Source of the DNA: Zygnema cylindricum
Taxonomy: Eukaryota; Streptophyta; Zygnematophyceae; Zygnematales; Zygnemataceae
DNA length: 51,091 nucleotides
Reading direction: 5' to 3'
Assembly: GCA_037447655.1 (NCBI GenBank)
Contig: JBBHKE010002811.1
Location: 64,001 to 115,091 of the forward strand
Part shown: in pieces, positions 17,501 to 28,500 of the stretch
How the letters are laid out: the number at the start of each line of letters is the position of its first letter
How positions within the stretch are numbered: the stretch's first letter is position 1
Position numbers and translations under genes: made by a program
The notes under the pieces: generated by a model
Databases searched by the model: none
Told to the model about the DNA's origin: nothing
The model's input: the letters and a program-made list of their open reading frames with translations, nothing else

Positions 17501-19807
17501 CCTCACTATCAGAAATTTCAAAGTGCATCTTAACTATTGGTATTTTATGGACCGTTTTTGAGCTTTCCGATTTCTTGTTTTTTGTTGTGAAGGTAACTGA
17601 ATATCCAACAGTGGTTCTATACCCGGCACATAGAAAAGATGAACCCGTATTTTATACCGGACCTCCAACGGTAAAGAGGCTTTTGGCCTTTCTTGGGTGG
17701 CGTTCCGATAAACATCGTCAGAATGGGAAGGAAGATGGTGAGTGGAAGAGATAGTCCCTTTGATGTTAACCAGAAAGGTTTTGGAGTTTTTGGAGTTTTT
17801 GGAGTTTTTGAAGTTTTTGGAGTTTTTGGAGTTTTTGGAGTTTTTGGAGTTTTTGGAGTTTTTGGAGTTTTTGGAGTTTTTGGAGTTTTAAGGGAAATTT
17901 GAATGATCACTTAGTATTTAAAAGTACCGACCATTGATGTTTCTTACCACCTAGTTTCTTTTTTTTTGAATGTCGTCAACGGGAAACTTTTTGGAGTTTT
18001 TGGAGTTTTCAGAAATTTGATGGTCAAGTTAGTTTGTAAAAAAGACAGGTCAACCTCTAGTTTTTTTTTTCTATAGACCTATTTTATATGAATGACAATC
18101 AGGGCAATCTACGTTTGTCGTCTGGATTTGTTAATTTATTGTTTATTACTGTTGACAAAAGGTTTTGGATCTTAAATAACACCTTTGAGGCACATTATGT
18201 TATTAGCGTTAATAACACTACTTCGGTACTTGTTTCATTTTGGCCCCTGGACATTTTTTAACGCTAATTTGGTAACGTCCAGGTTTCTTAAACCTAAATT
18301 AGAAGTCATAACACTAAAATAAACCACGCGCTGTATGTTTTTTAATGCTAGTGTAATTTAATATTAGTATATAATTATATTTAATCTATAATATATCATT
18401 TTTATCATTAGTTTCTTAACGCTGTATGTTTCTTAACGATTCACGATGTAGCCTCCAAAGCTGATGCCTTGTTATGTAACAATTCTGTCATGAAGTCAAA
18501 ATAGTTAATTTTGGAAATTGTAATTAATTAGTTAGCTCATTAATTAATTTTTCAGATCGGTTTTCCCCTCTTCAGTCTTACGTTATAACTATAATAATAG
18601 TTTCACCGCAGCTTTTTGTTAATTAACTATTGCATTGTCCTTAGTTTTTGTAATCTTCCAATACAATTTGTCGGGTTCATATGGTTCCCATGGTTCCCGT
18701 GGTTCCCATTTATATATGGATATTATGGTTCGTATGTTTCCTATGGTTTCTGGGGATCCTACAATATGGTTCCTTTGATTCCTATGATCCCGATGGTTCC
18801 TATGTTCCGATGGTATCAATGGTTTCTTATGGTTTCTATGGTTCCTATGGTTCCCTGGTTCTTATGGTTTTTATGGTTCCTATAGTCTTTAACTGAAATG
18901 GAAACGGAAAGTTCCTTTTGTTTGTACTGTTTCTACCTGTTGCCCTCCAGAAAGCGTAGTCAAGAAAATCATTACTTTGTTTGGTGGTCTCTCTCTCTGC
19001 TTTTGAACTGCAGTTTCAAAGAAGGGTCAAAAGGGACAAAGTCTACGGCCTTATGGAAACAAAAAACTAAGTAAAAGTGGGCATCAAAGGTCACATCAAT
19101 CGGCAACATTTTCCTCAGAGGGAGATAAAATTAGTGTTGCTACCTCTCCAGTACTATATGGCAAAGAAACACCAAACAAAAATGAGGAGTTAAGGACATT
19201 TGAGAACTCCGGAGGTAAAAACCGATGCAAAATTTTGACGACATTAATGCCGGGTTCTTTACTTGTTGCGAGTGAGCAATTGGATAACTCGGAGTTATTC
19301 GGAAAATCGGTTATTTTGGTTTTAGAAGCTGTCGATAATCCGTTGGGAGTGATACTTAATCATAGACTCGAGTGGAATCAGATCGCGGGATTAAAGGAAG
19401 ATGTAAAAAGGTTTCTTAAAGGTTCTTTTATCGGTTTGGGAGGTCCAATAATGGCCGAAGTTGCCGTACCGTCGGTAATCTTGACAAGAAGAATGGCACT
19501 ACCTGGTTTTTCGAAAATATTGGGTCCTTCGGCCTTATATTGGGGAAGTAATTTGGACGCTTTTAAAGTTGTTTTGGATTTGATTACTAGAAAAGTAGCG
19601 AAACCAGAGGAGTTTTGGTTCTTTATCGGTTTTTCGTCGTGGACCAATTCACAATTAATAGCGGAGGTAGCAATGGGAACGTGGTATCCTACCGAATGTA
19701 GTTTTGATTTGTCGGGTTTTCTCGGAAACATGCATATTGGGAAGGATTATGACTTATGGGATAATATTTTGAAACATTTGGGAAAAAACCCGGAATCGCT
19801 TTTGTAG
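8582..19807 (+). CDS. Secretory thioredoxin-fold / DUF179 (AlgH-UPF0301) protein, 6 exons, ~1652 aa
   Basis: Exons: 8582-8786, 10813-12404, 13086-15090, 16875-17092, 17593-17737, 19014-19807 (stop TAG). All junctions are GT-AG and in phase. Trp69 is split by intron 1, which restores IIAMPWCGTSQRF. The start ATG lies in AGCCATGGCT and opens a signal peptide (MAGMLPFSELFLHLFLILSF...). Order: signal peptide 1-27; thioredoxin-like domain with lone-Cys WCGTS (69-73); acidic low-complexity segment (~200-485); conserved block FTPWLASYGIVRNGSILVD; VILFLDKTS block (~617); second acidic segment (~786-980); INFFFMAG, proline run and ELVLG (~987-1090); active thioredoxin motif WCGFC (W1240-C1244); MDCTANDC (~1324); YPTVVLYPAHRK; C-terminal DUF179 from MPGSLLVASEQL (~1467) with LGGPI and FFIGFSSW. 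This matches the land-plant long thioredoxin/DUF179 protein (At3g19780 type, from memory), probably an ER-lumen redox protein. Its function is unknown to me. It is longer than the plant protein because of the acidic inserts. A small missed exon in intron 2 cannot be excluded. Confidence 0.88.
9073..9273. mobile_element. Diverged family A-like element in intron 1 (subtype 'cataacgagcca')
   Basis: Degenerate ends CTACACTGTTCACCCCTATT and CTCTAATAGCGATAGGCGCT. The interior (CGAGTGAGT, CACTATTTAGTTAAGTGG, CATAACGAGCCA, TTCTAATAAAGT) matches the element at 25945-26120 nearly block for block. Confidence 0.65.
9501..9568. repeat. Poly-C followed by CCCTCT microsatellite
   Basis: About 22 consecutive C, then CCT and CCCTCT units, all within intron 1 of the thioredoxin/DUF179 gene. 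The complementary strand is G-run rich and could form quadruplex structures. Confidence 0.9.
9690..10100. repeat. Three-copy tandem repeat of ~162 bp in intron 1
   Basis: The anchor CTCTTTGAC or TTCTTTGAC recurs at 9707, 9871 and 10032 (spacings 164 and 161). Neighbouring blocks such as GTACCCTTTCTGTATTT and TTCATTCAATCAATC are shared. No coding sense was found in the units. Confidence 0.75.
10351..10702. mobile_element. Diverged family A element just upstream of the exon-2 acceptor
   Basis: The right end GCTAATAGCGATTTATGGTG+TA pairs with a degenerate left end CACTGCCCATCGCTATTAGA. An extra internal copy (CTCTATTAGCGATGGGTCTC) suggests a mosaic or partial nesting. It ends about 110 bp before the exon-2 acceptor. 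Confidence 0.5.
12828..13045. repeat. Two-copy tandem repeat (~122 bp) in intron 2
   Basis: AGAGTCTTGTACCAAGCACA recurs as AGAGTCTTTCACCAAGCACA, with shared GAGGTTCGGTCTGAGCAAAC / AAGGTTCGATCTGAACAAAC and a CCTCAAATT tail. It ends about 40 bp before the exon-3 acceptor. Confidence 0.65.
15100..15300. repeat. Pyrimidine-rich (CT) tract in intron 3
   Basis: Right after the exon-3 donor the plus strand is almost wholly CCCTCT/TCTCTCT-like for 200 bp. The exon-3 frame reads through it as a Ser/Leu/Phe-rich tail, which I take to be non-coding because the donor at 15091 joins exon 4 in phase. Confidence 0.8.
16275..16490. repeat. TATATG/TATA microsatellite in intron 3
   Basis: Long imperfect run of TATATATGTATATAT-like units with a few interruptions. 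No other content. Confidence 0.9.
16560..16970 (+). repeat. ~240-bp tandem duplication carrying a pseudo-copy of the exon-4 start
   Basis: The real exon-4 start (acceptor CTTACAG before AACATAAGG, then TATCAAAAAAGAGGGAAC and GACATTGCAATTTTGT) has an upstream partner in intron 3 (GCTTCAG before CATAAGGAG, then TGTCAAAAAAGAGGGAAA and GACATTGCGATTTTGT). The sequence before each copy is also shared (CAGTGATTATTGATTTT / CAGTGATAATTGATTTT). The intron copy lacks a ~30-nt piece of the exon and has degraded (GA)n expansions. Confidence 0.7.
17780..17890. repeat. GGAGTTTTT 9-bp minisatellite in intron 5
   Basis: About twelve units of GGAGTTTTT, beginning some 40 bp after the exon-5 donor. A short second block of the same unit lies at 17988-18010. 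It gives open frames in several phases but is intronic and low complexity. Confidence 0.9.
18190..18450. mobile_element. Degenerate family A element in intron 5
   Basis: Right end CTTAACGATTCACGATGTAG matches family A. The left end TTATGTTATTAGCGTTAATA retains only the inner part. The interior has ACGCTAATTT and TAACACTAAAATAAACCACG motifs. Old or truncated copy. Confidence 0.45.
18676..18890. repeat. ATGGTTCC-type minisatellite in intron 5
   Basis: Many imperfect units of ATGGTTCCT/ATGGTTTCT in tandem over about 210 bp. Intronic; the reading frames it creates are low complexity. Confidence 0.85.
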
Positions 19808-20734
19808 ATAGTGTTTGTAAATCACAATAATGTTTGTAATTTGAAGTTAATCTGATTCGAGGTTCAATTTTATTTAAAGTTAAATGTCATTTGAGGTCAA
19901 ACGTTTTGAGGCGTTTAAAGAAAGGTTATAGATTTCATCTCCGTTCACAAAACTGCTCACTCTGACTCTCTTAAACTTGTTTTGTGAATTTGTTTCTTTA
20001 GAGCTTTAGATAATAAGCTTTAACCTATCTGAGGACATGGTAAAGAAAGAAGAAAGCAAAAACGCAACTGAAAAAATTCACAACTGCATCGGAACTGAAA
20101 TGATTCACGGAACTGAAAAGACTCACCGAGTATCAGATGCCTTGAATAGTCCAGATGCAGTTTTAATGCACTAGGGTTTTATAAGACTGCGACAAGACAG
20201 GCTAATTGGGTCGTCAAGACTTCTCGGTCTCTTGGTTGGGTTGGGTTTTACAGAAATTGCATCTTTGGTTGTTAAATTGACATGTACGTCCCATTATTTA
20301 TTGTGCGCAAAGTTTCTTACTTTTTTATAGTATTTATAGGGTTTAATAGGTAATGAAACTCTTTCGTCACTAAAGACTCCAATGGTATTGTCTCGCTTCA
20401 CATCCTTGCATACTTTTGTGAACGAAAAACTCAAAATTGAATTGATGTCTCTTTTCATTTTAATTCCAATTTACATCCAAGATATGACACAGACCCAAGC
20501 ATGTATTTTGATTTCTTAGGCTCGGACTGTTCCTTAAAGACTTGCAAGTCACACAATATGCACCAAAACAATTGATATAATTACCCACACTTTACATGTA
20601 ATATACAAATGTAGTACACAAGGTTGCTTTTCGTAGTTATTTAATTGGGTTGGGGTTGGGGTTGTAGTTCTGGCTTTGTCAATTGTTGTGCTTTTCATTT
20701 TTGAGTTTGGGTGCTTTTATTTTCCTTGTTGTTG

Positions 20735-20870
20735 TTTTCTTTTTGTTTTTGTTGTGCTGTTATTTTATTCCCCTGCTGGTAGTTTTTCAGTTTCGGCCAT
20801 GCCACCCCTTTTGTACCCCCGGACTCAGATGGTTACCATCGTGCTTTTTAATTTATCCTGCGTTTATTTT
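20735..20870 (+). mobile_element. LINE 3'-tail fragment, copy 1
   Basis: Nearly identical to 23848-23985. Contains CCCCTGCTGGTAGTTTTTCA and a 3' end with GATGGTTACCATC then GTGCTTTTTAATTTATCC. The same 3' signature ends the LINE at 40090-42030, so these are short 5'-truncated insertions. Confidence 0.7.
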
Positions 20871-20984
20871 ATGTTATGATTCTTGTAGAAATGACACAAG
20901 AAGAGAAACATGATACTCCAAACGAACCAACTGTAAAACAATCAAGATTTATAACATAAGCGAATAAATAAAAATAACAACAAG

Positions 20985-21020
20985 ACTTTATTAAAAAGCG
21001 CGATTGTGAACCATGTATAA
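20985..21020 (-). mobile_element. LINE 3'-terminal remnant, minus strand
   Basis: ACTTTATTAAAAAGCGCGAT followed by TGTGAACCATG is the complement of the LINE 3' signature (CATGGTTCACA...ATCGCGCTTTTTAATAAAG). Very short and degraded. Confidence 0.5.
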
Positions 21021-21794
21021 AATAAGAATTAAAATTTATAACACTTCGTGAAGAAATGGATCAACATGACATCGGTATAATTGTGAGTAAAGATACTCAA
21101 CAATTGTATAAACGTCTAATTAAATAAACTTTCTAAATGATTAAAGATCTATTTAAAAAACCTTCCAAATAAGTAAACACCTGTTTCCCACAAACCGATG
21201 TTTCCCAAATGTTTCACAATATTAAAAACCTACTGTAACAATCTCGGTCAGGCTTTGAAATCATCCAATTAAGATTTTTTGGGCTGCCCTATTTTTAGCG
21301 CTTCAAATCACTATCTTACTGCTCATGGGCTCCTTTCGCTTGAGAAACAACAACTACAAAAACATATTAAAACTATCTTATTTTTCCCATCACAGAACTT
21401 CCTCAATATGTCAATAGGGACTCCCCGGGTTTGTAGTAATTAATTAGTGTTTTCAGCAAATTCACAATGTGTAATTATGCCAAAGAAACAGACCACTTCC
21501 TAGTTTTGTCAATTTATGAGAGAAGCATAAAAACATACAGTTTTTCTTTAGCAAAAAACACCAATCTCAGTTTATTATACGTTAACCCCGAAAAAACATG
21601 AAAATATACACCTGTCGTACCAAAATACAAGAATTCCACTCAATTTTCATTTTCATGTGTGAGGAACATGAAGATACGATTATCCTTAACATCGACAAGG
21701 CCGAGTCTCTTGGAAATTTACAGACTACAAATGCTTGTGTACATAGCAAAACTAGGAAAAACCTCAAGATTGTGGCGATCGTAAAACATGCGAT

Positions 21795-21870
21795 AAACGG
21801 CAAAAAACGACAGAAAACGGCAAAAAACGACAGAAAACGGCAAAAAATGACAAAAAACGACAAAAAACGT
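21795..21870. repeat. Short tandem repeat of ACGGCAAAAAACGACAGAAA
   Basis: About four units of a 20-bp sequence with decay toward ACGACAAAAA at the right end. Confidence 0.8.
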
Positions 21871-22149
21871 TAAAGTGCGGGTAAAAACGAGCTATAAACG
21901 ATTGTAGGCAATTTGCCAAAATCTAACTTGTGCATCAAAATTTCTGCAATCCTCGTAAAAGAGAAACCACCAAACTTGCATTCCCTTCCCTGCAAACAAC
22001 ACTAATAATTGTGAATGTTGCAAGCTGATAACTTTATGCTGTGTTTTATAAACCATCAACTTTTTATAAACCATCATCTTTCGAGGTCGTATTCGGGATT
22101 AAACTTGCATCAACAAACAAAGTTAATCGTCAGTCAACGTTGTCAAAAT

Positions 22150-23090
22150 AAAGGGGAGGAGAAAAAGAACAAAAAATAAACAAAGAAGATGGAAAGGAGA
22201 AAGGAGAATGAAGAAAGGAAAAAGAAAAAAGGAGAAAGGGGAAAGGAGACAGAAGAAAGAAGAAAGAAGAGAGAAGCATGAAGACAAAAGCAAGAAGGAG
22301 AAAGAAAGTAGAAGGAACAAGGAAGGAAGAAGAAAGTCAAAAGTAGAGAGACGAAAGAAGCAAGAAGCAAGAAGGAAGAAAGAAGAAGAAGGAAAAATAA
22401 AGAAAGAAGGAAGAAGAAAGAAGGAAGAAGAAACAAGAAAGAAGAAAGTAGAAAGTAGAAGGAAGACGAAGAAGCAATAAGGAAGAAAGACGACGGAAAA
22501 AAGAAAAAAGGAGAATGAAGAAAGAAGAAATAAAAAGAGACGAAAAAAAGAAAAATGAGAAAGAAGAACAGAGAAGGAAGAAGAAATAAAATAGAAAGCA
22601 GAAGGAAGAAGGAAGAAGGAAGAAGCAAGAAGGAAGAGGGAAGAAGGAAGAAGGAAGAAGGAAGAAGGAAGAAGGAAAAAGAATGGAGAAAGAGAAAAAA
22701 GAAAGAAGATGGATGAAGAACAGAGAAGGAAGAAAGAAAAAAAAGAAAGAAGATAGAAGGAAGAAGGAAAAAAAAAAGAAAGAAGATAGAAGGAAGGAAG
22801 AAGGAAGGAAAAAGATGAAAGAAGAAAGAAGAAGAAGGAAGAAGGAAGAAGAAGGAGAAAGGAGAAAGAAGAAAGGAGAACAGTGAAGGAAGAAGGAAGA
22901 AAAAAAATAGAAAGACGGAAGAAGAAGAAGAAGGAAGAAGGAAGAAAGACAACAGAAAAAAAAAGGAGAATGAAGAAAGAGAAAAACGAAAAAAAAAAAA
23001 AAGAGAAAAAAAAGAAAAAAGACGAAGAAAGGGAAGAAGGAAGAGAAAAGAAAGAAGAAAGAAGTAAGACGAAAGTAGAAAAAAAAAACT
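22150..23090. repeat. ~0.9-kb polypurine (GA-rich) tract
   Basis: Nearly every base on the plus strand is A or G, in irregular GAAGAAAGAAG-like units. Very long open frames on both strands arise only from composition (Phe/Ser/Leu on one strand, Lys/Glu/Arg on the other). Not a gene. Confidence 0.95.
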
Positions 23091-23452
23091 TCCCATAATT
23101 TCTTGCTCAAATAGCTCTTTCATAGCCCCCCTGACATAATAAAGCTTTTGGAAAGTAGAGAGGTAAGACTAAAGACAAATATTCACATGCATATACTTCG
23201 GATATTACGCTTTTGAGAAAAAATAAAGTATGAAAGAGTTTAATCACAAGCAGATATCTTGCAATGTGATAACTATCCAGAGAAGATAAGCTAAAAAATA
23301 TCGAGTGAGAAGGCGAGGGAGAGGGATAGAGGGAGGTAAGAGAGAGAAAGGGAGGGAATGTGAACAACAAAAAATATACAAAAAACTTCACTTGATTCAG
23401 ATGATGGACTGACAAACAGCATAAAAATAAATGATGAAACAGTCATCCTAAA

Positions 23453-23583
<131 letters not shown>

Positions 23584-23593
23584 NNNNNNNNNN
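23584..23593. other. Assembly gap (10 N)
   Basis: Exactly ten N. The size is probably a placeholder, so spacing across this point is unreliable. Confidence 0.98.
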
Positions 23594-23847
23594 TGGTTGA
23601 GACACATAACATAACACATAATATAACTTATAATGTGTAAATTTACACCTATTTGCACAGTTAACAAAACCACATAGAACATACTGAAGTTTAAGAAAAC
23701 ACTTGTAAAACTCGGATACACGCTTTTGTAAAACTTCGTGAAATACACCAATCCATTATGATACACATAATATACCTATGCGGCCTATTTAATTTTTCGT
23801 GCTACCATTTGGTAGACTCAGGCCCCCATGTTTTCCCCACCGTACCG

Positions 23848-23985
23848 GTGTTTTCTTTTTGTTTTTGTTGTGCTGTTATTTTATTCCCCTGCTGGTAGTT
23901 TTTCAGTTTCGGCCATGCCACCCCTTTTGTACCCCCGGACTCAGATGGTTTACCATCGTGCTTTTTAATTTATCCGGCGTATCCA
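23848..23985 (+). mobile_element. LINE 3'-tail fragment, copy 2
   Basis: Close copy of 20735-20870, ending with GATGGTTTACCATC then GTGCTTTTTAATTTATCC. The two copies lie on opposite sides of the gap. Confidence 0.7.
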
Positions 23986-24544
23986 TATAATACACATAGT
24001 ATTACCTAACCACATAAAGTGCTTCAAAATGTTTTCGCACATAGGCTCAAAATGTTCACAAAAGAATTTGAAGTCATACAAGATACACCAAAACAATTGA
24101 CACGTTTATCCACATTTAAATGTGTAATATTCAATATAATACACAATACAATACACAGAGTTGGTAAGTGTTTTCACATTTTTGAAGTATGCTTCAGAAT
24201 ACAACCGGCTGGCAAGGCATGCAACAGCTTGTCAACAATAGTCACAGTTTGGACCTGATATTTTGACCGCGTCAAATTCTTTAGCAGTACAACGGGAGTC
24301 GTTGGTAGAGTAGAGAGGTTATTCGGCTGAGATTTACATCCATGTTATCAACTCTAAGACCAGTTCCGAACAACCTGGATGACTCCGAACTAATTAAAAA
24401 ATCAACTTATGAAAAAACCAAATGATGTCATTGGCGTTTTTTTAGGTATGAGCTGTAAGTTTTAAGAAACGATATAGCATCATTAATGCCAACAATGATA
24501 TATGTAGTTATATATATAAAAAAAAATTATACAACCTGATATTG

Positions 24545-24715
24545 CCCCATTTATTGCCACGTTTCTATTGGTTTAAGCACACTGTTGTGTCTTTCCTTTA
24601 GTGGCTATTGCTTCTTTTGTGTGTCTTTGTTTTACGTGCCATTATTCTTGGTGTTCATTTCTTTCGTGGACTCATATGGTTTACCATCGCGCTTTTTAAT
24701 AAAGTTTTACGTGCA
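24545..24715 (+). mobile_element. LINE 3'-tail fragment, copy 3 (divergent)
   Basis: Ends with ACTCATATGGTTTACCATCG then CGCTTTTTAATAAAG. The upstream part is TG-rich and only loosely like copies 1 and 2. Confidence 0.6.
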
Positions 24716-24894
24716 TTCTTTTACTGGATATTAGTGGCGTAGCTTTGAAATCACGAGCCTTCACCAAAATTATTTCAGATCCCTATTTATCTTATTTGAC
24801 AACAAGTACAATTTTGTCAACCCAAAGAAAAAACTGAGCGCTATCCCAATTACCACCTAGTATAAGTTGATTAAACAACTAGATAAAATGATAA

Positions 24895-24945
24895 GATACT
24901 AACAAGACTCTATTAAAAAGCGCGATAGTAAACGATGTGGGTCCA
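24895..24945 (-). mobile_element. LINE 3'-terminal remnant, minus strand
   Basis: GACTCTATTAAAAAGCGCGA then TAGTAAACGATGTGGGTCCA is a degraded complement of the LINE 3' end. Apart from the repeats listed separately, I see no gene between 19808 and 25519. Confidence 0.5.
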
Positions 24946-25519
24946 TGAGAATTGTAAGATGGAATGGACTAACAGCAGCAGCAATTGCAGCAAAGGACAA
25001 AAGATTAGCTGGAAAAGTACAACAATAATGCTAGAACATAATGGACGAACTCTAATGAAAACGCAGATAATTTCCCACACATAAACACCTATGGAGACAT
25101 TATTAAGCACATGAAAAAAGGAAGGAGTAGAACCTTATTCATTCTCTCCTTGTTAAAAACTTACATGTGCTTGCAATTTTGCAAAAAGTACATCCCAAGG
25201 CTGTAATATACAAGCTGGTCAAGAATTTCCAAACCAGTCTATCAAGCCAGAAAGTAAACCACACATAATTACCTCGACTCTCTGTCCCATTTCCAACATT
25301 TCTCATCTTCAACCTTTTTAATTACAACTTTTTCCATTTTCAACTTCTTTCATTCAAACTTTTTTCATTAAATCTTTTTCACGAAAACATTTTCTCATTT
25401 TAACACACCGACGGACTTTTGTCGAGAATCCTCGCTTCATTAATCCCTCCACGTGTCTCAACCAACGAAATCGACGGAAGGATCAACAAAATTTCATACA
25501 AATAATTTATTTTTCCTTT

Positions 25520-28500
25520 TTATTTTTTATTTGCGGCACCCAACCTTCCTTGATAAGTATGCTTCATATCCGGATACCGGTCTCCCTTCACCTCCTCATG
25601 AGGAACGGCAAGCGCTAAGGCGACGATATCTTCCTTAGTCAATTCCACACTCAGGGCTCCCACGTTCTCCTCCAAATGTGGTATAGTCTGTTATGCCCAA
25701 AACAACAAAATCTTCCTTGGTCAATTTAACAATTAGAGCTCCCACATTGTCCTCCCACATTGTACTCCAAATGTGGTACAATCTGTTATGCCCAAAACAC
25801 TAAAATCCATTCTAATTACATGACATTTAGCGGCAGCTAATATATATAGACATTCGCCTCCAACATGCTGCAATCCGTTTTATGCCCAAAAAACTAAAGT
25901 CCATTTATAGATAATATCTATAGATATCTATACAAAAAACCTTCAGTGCCAATCGCTTTAAAGGGTTAATCACGTTTATTCGAGTGAGTTTTTATCCCCA
26001 AAAACATAAATTAGTGTTAACATCACTATTTAATTAAGTGGCCCATAACGAGCCACATTAGAAAACATAATTTAGAGTAGTTGATTCTAATAAAGTATTA
26101 ACATTAACAATTCAGACAAGGTTCGACACGTCTAGCCAACGTGAATTCTTAAGCCCCTTGCCTTTTATTGGATTAAAAGAAATTTCAACACGTGGATTTA
26201 ACAAAATTATTTACACCTACAACTTACAAAATGTTACAAAATTGGAAAAAGGAAAATAAACTCACTGTGGTTCCTGGAATCGGAAAGACGTCTAAACCCA
26301 GATAGTGTACCCAGGCCAATGCCAGCTGTCCAGGTGTTGCCCCTTTTTTGTCAGCTAGCTCCTTCAGGTTTCGATAAAACCTGTCCCATATACACCCACA
26401 AAAAAAAAAAAAAACGTGAAGCAAAGATGTTAATTCCGAATGCATAAATCCAAAAACATAAATCGAGAACATCAACGTGGTCTAAAAAAGGCACACATGT
26501 CAGAACAGAGAGTTTTTATTCTCCACGAACACAAAAGAGAAAGAGTACAATTAAATACTGTAGTTTATAGAAAAAGTGTACTGGTTCTAAAAACGAGGCA
26601 TGCATATTGCAAGAATTTCTGTACTACACAATATAGAATTGTTTATTATCATCTCATTATTACAATATAAACCAGGAATTCACAATGTTTCCCAATGTTG
26701 CGATAATCATCCAATAATAAACATCGGTAAATATCCACAACAATGATCAAACCTCCAATAATATTGACATGACATTGCGTCATACAATAGCTATTGTCAC
26801 ATCACATTTGTCATGTGATGCACGCAAGTGGAAACTATCGATTTGAAACACTGCTGTCCAAATTTATTTTTACATTACAGAAAAGTTGAACACAGACCAA
26901 CTACGAGTTGTACCTTTTAAACATCCCACAACACACACAATAAAACATCAAAATCAATAAAAGCCACTAGAGCACTTAACAACACCAAAAAAACCTTCGA
27001 CCCCTCGAGTACTTGGCGTATTTCATTGCACCTGAGTTATAAGCAGAAAACTCACTTACCGAAAGTTTCATTTGGCGGAAAACTAAACCAAGACTTTCTG
27101 CATCAGCAATGAATAAGTATAAGTCAGAGATTACATGAAAGCATACTTTTGATTGGCTTCGAGTTCCTTGAAGCGAGGACTGAAGCGTCGAAAGTCACCA
27201 GGAGGAAGCTCCTCAAGAGAAGTTACAGCTCCAGTGAAAAAACCTCGACCAAGGGGACTATATGCAACTATGCCAATCCCAAGCTCTCTGAAAAGTAAAA
27301 ACAATCCAAGGATTAAAGACAAGGATTAGTCGAACGACAGTGTGGAGAGACCTTGGTACAATGAATATTAAAAAATAACAATTCCAAAAACTAAACAAAC
27401 CAAGCACAGATGTAAGCCTTTTAACTTTGAAAAAACGATATACTTGTGATATCAAGATGCGAGCTTCTGCCATTACCACTATTTCACTCTTATCATACAA
27501 GTTGACTGTGTTTCCAAAAAAGAAAAAAAGATTTACCTTTTAGCGATGCTGTCGCTACATCAAAATTACATATAGCTGGTGTCAGATTTAGTATAAATGC
27601 AATTTAGTTTTAACGTATCCTATCACGCTCTTAACATTTGTACGATCATACATGCATGTGGATACAATCTCACTGGTATGAAATGTTAAATCAGTGCAAT
27701 ATGATATTAACATCTCCTACCATATAAGCGTATTTACATATGTGCGTTTGTACCTGCAAGTAGGGATAATCTCCTCCTCCACGTCACGACTCCATAATGA
27801 CCATTCCAGCTGGCAGGCTGTGATTGGATGGACCGCATGTGCACGGCGAATCTCATCAGCTGTAAATTCTGACACACCGAGATACTTCACTTTACCTTCC
27901 TCCACAAGTTTCTTCAATTCACCAAACTGCAACAGACACGTGTACACCATAAGTCACTGTCAGTGTTAACCGAGCTGACTTCGATTGCCCTTGGTGACCA
28001 CTGATTTTAGTAACGCAAATTTAAATGACAAATTGTGTTGATTGAATGGCCCATGTTTACTAGTGCAATATGATGGATAACTGACAAACAAGCAGTTGAT
28101 TATTGTGGACCGTCCACGGCCCTTCTTTCCAAACCAATTCATAAACATAACTTAACTTCATAAACAGGGAAATCAAACATGTGATTGATAATGAATGTTT
28201 GAAGCTCACCCTCGTCAAAAGAAAAGAAAAAAATCGACTTATTCCTTCAAAATCAGGAAAAAAACTAGTCCTGAAAGTAATGAAAGCGATGAAAAATTTG
28301 AGAGACATTTAGTTGTAGAAAACATACAGTGTCTTCAATTGGAGTACTGTGATCTGGGCTTCGCAGGTAATACAGGTCAATGTAGTCTACTCCCAAGCGC
28401 TCGATAGAGCCCAAACATGCCTTTCTTGTATATTCTGGTGTTGAACAATGTCCAACAATTTGACCATCCTTCACAATTGGTCCATATTTTGTGCAAATTT

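Noticed and set aside
17617-17910. Thr-Pro-Lys repeat protein on the minus strand
   Set aside because: Translation of the GGAGTTTTT minisatellite inside an intron.
22143-23123. 326-aa open frame on the minus strand (and others in the same tract on both strands)
   Set aside because: Composed almost only of Phe, Ser and Leu because the strand is pure pyrimidine; no domain, no codon-use signal.
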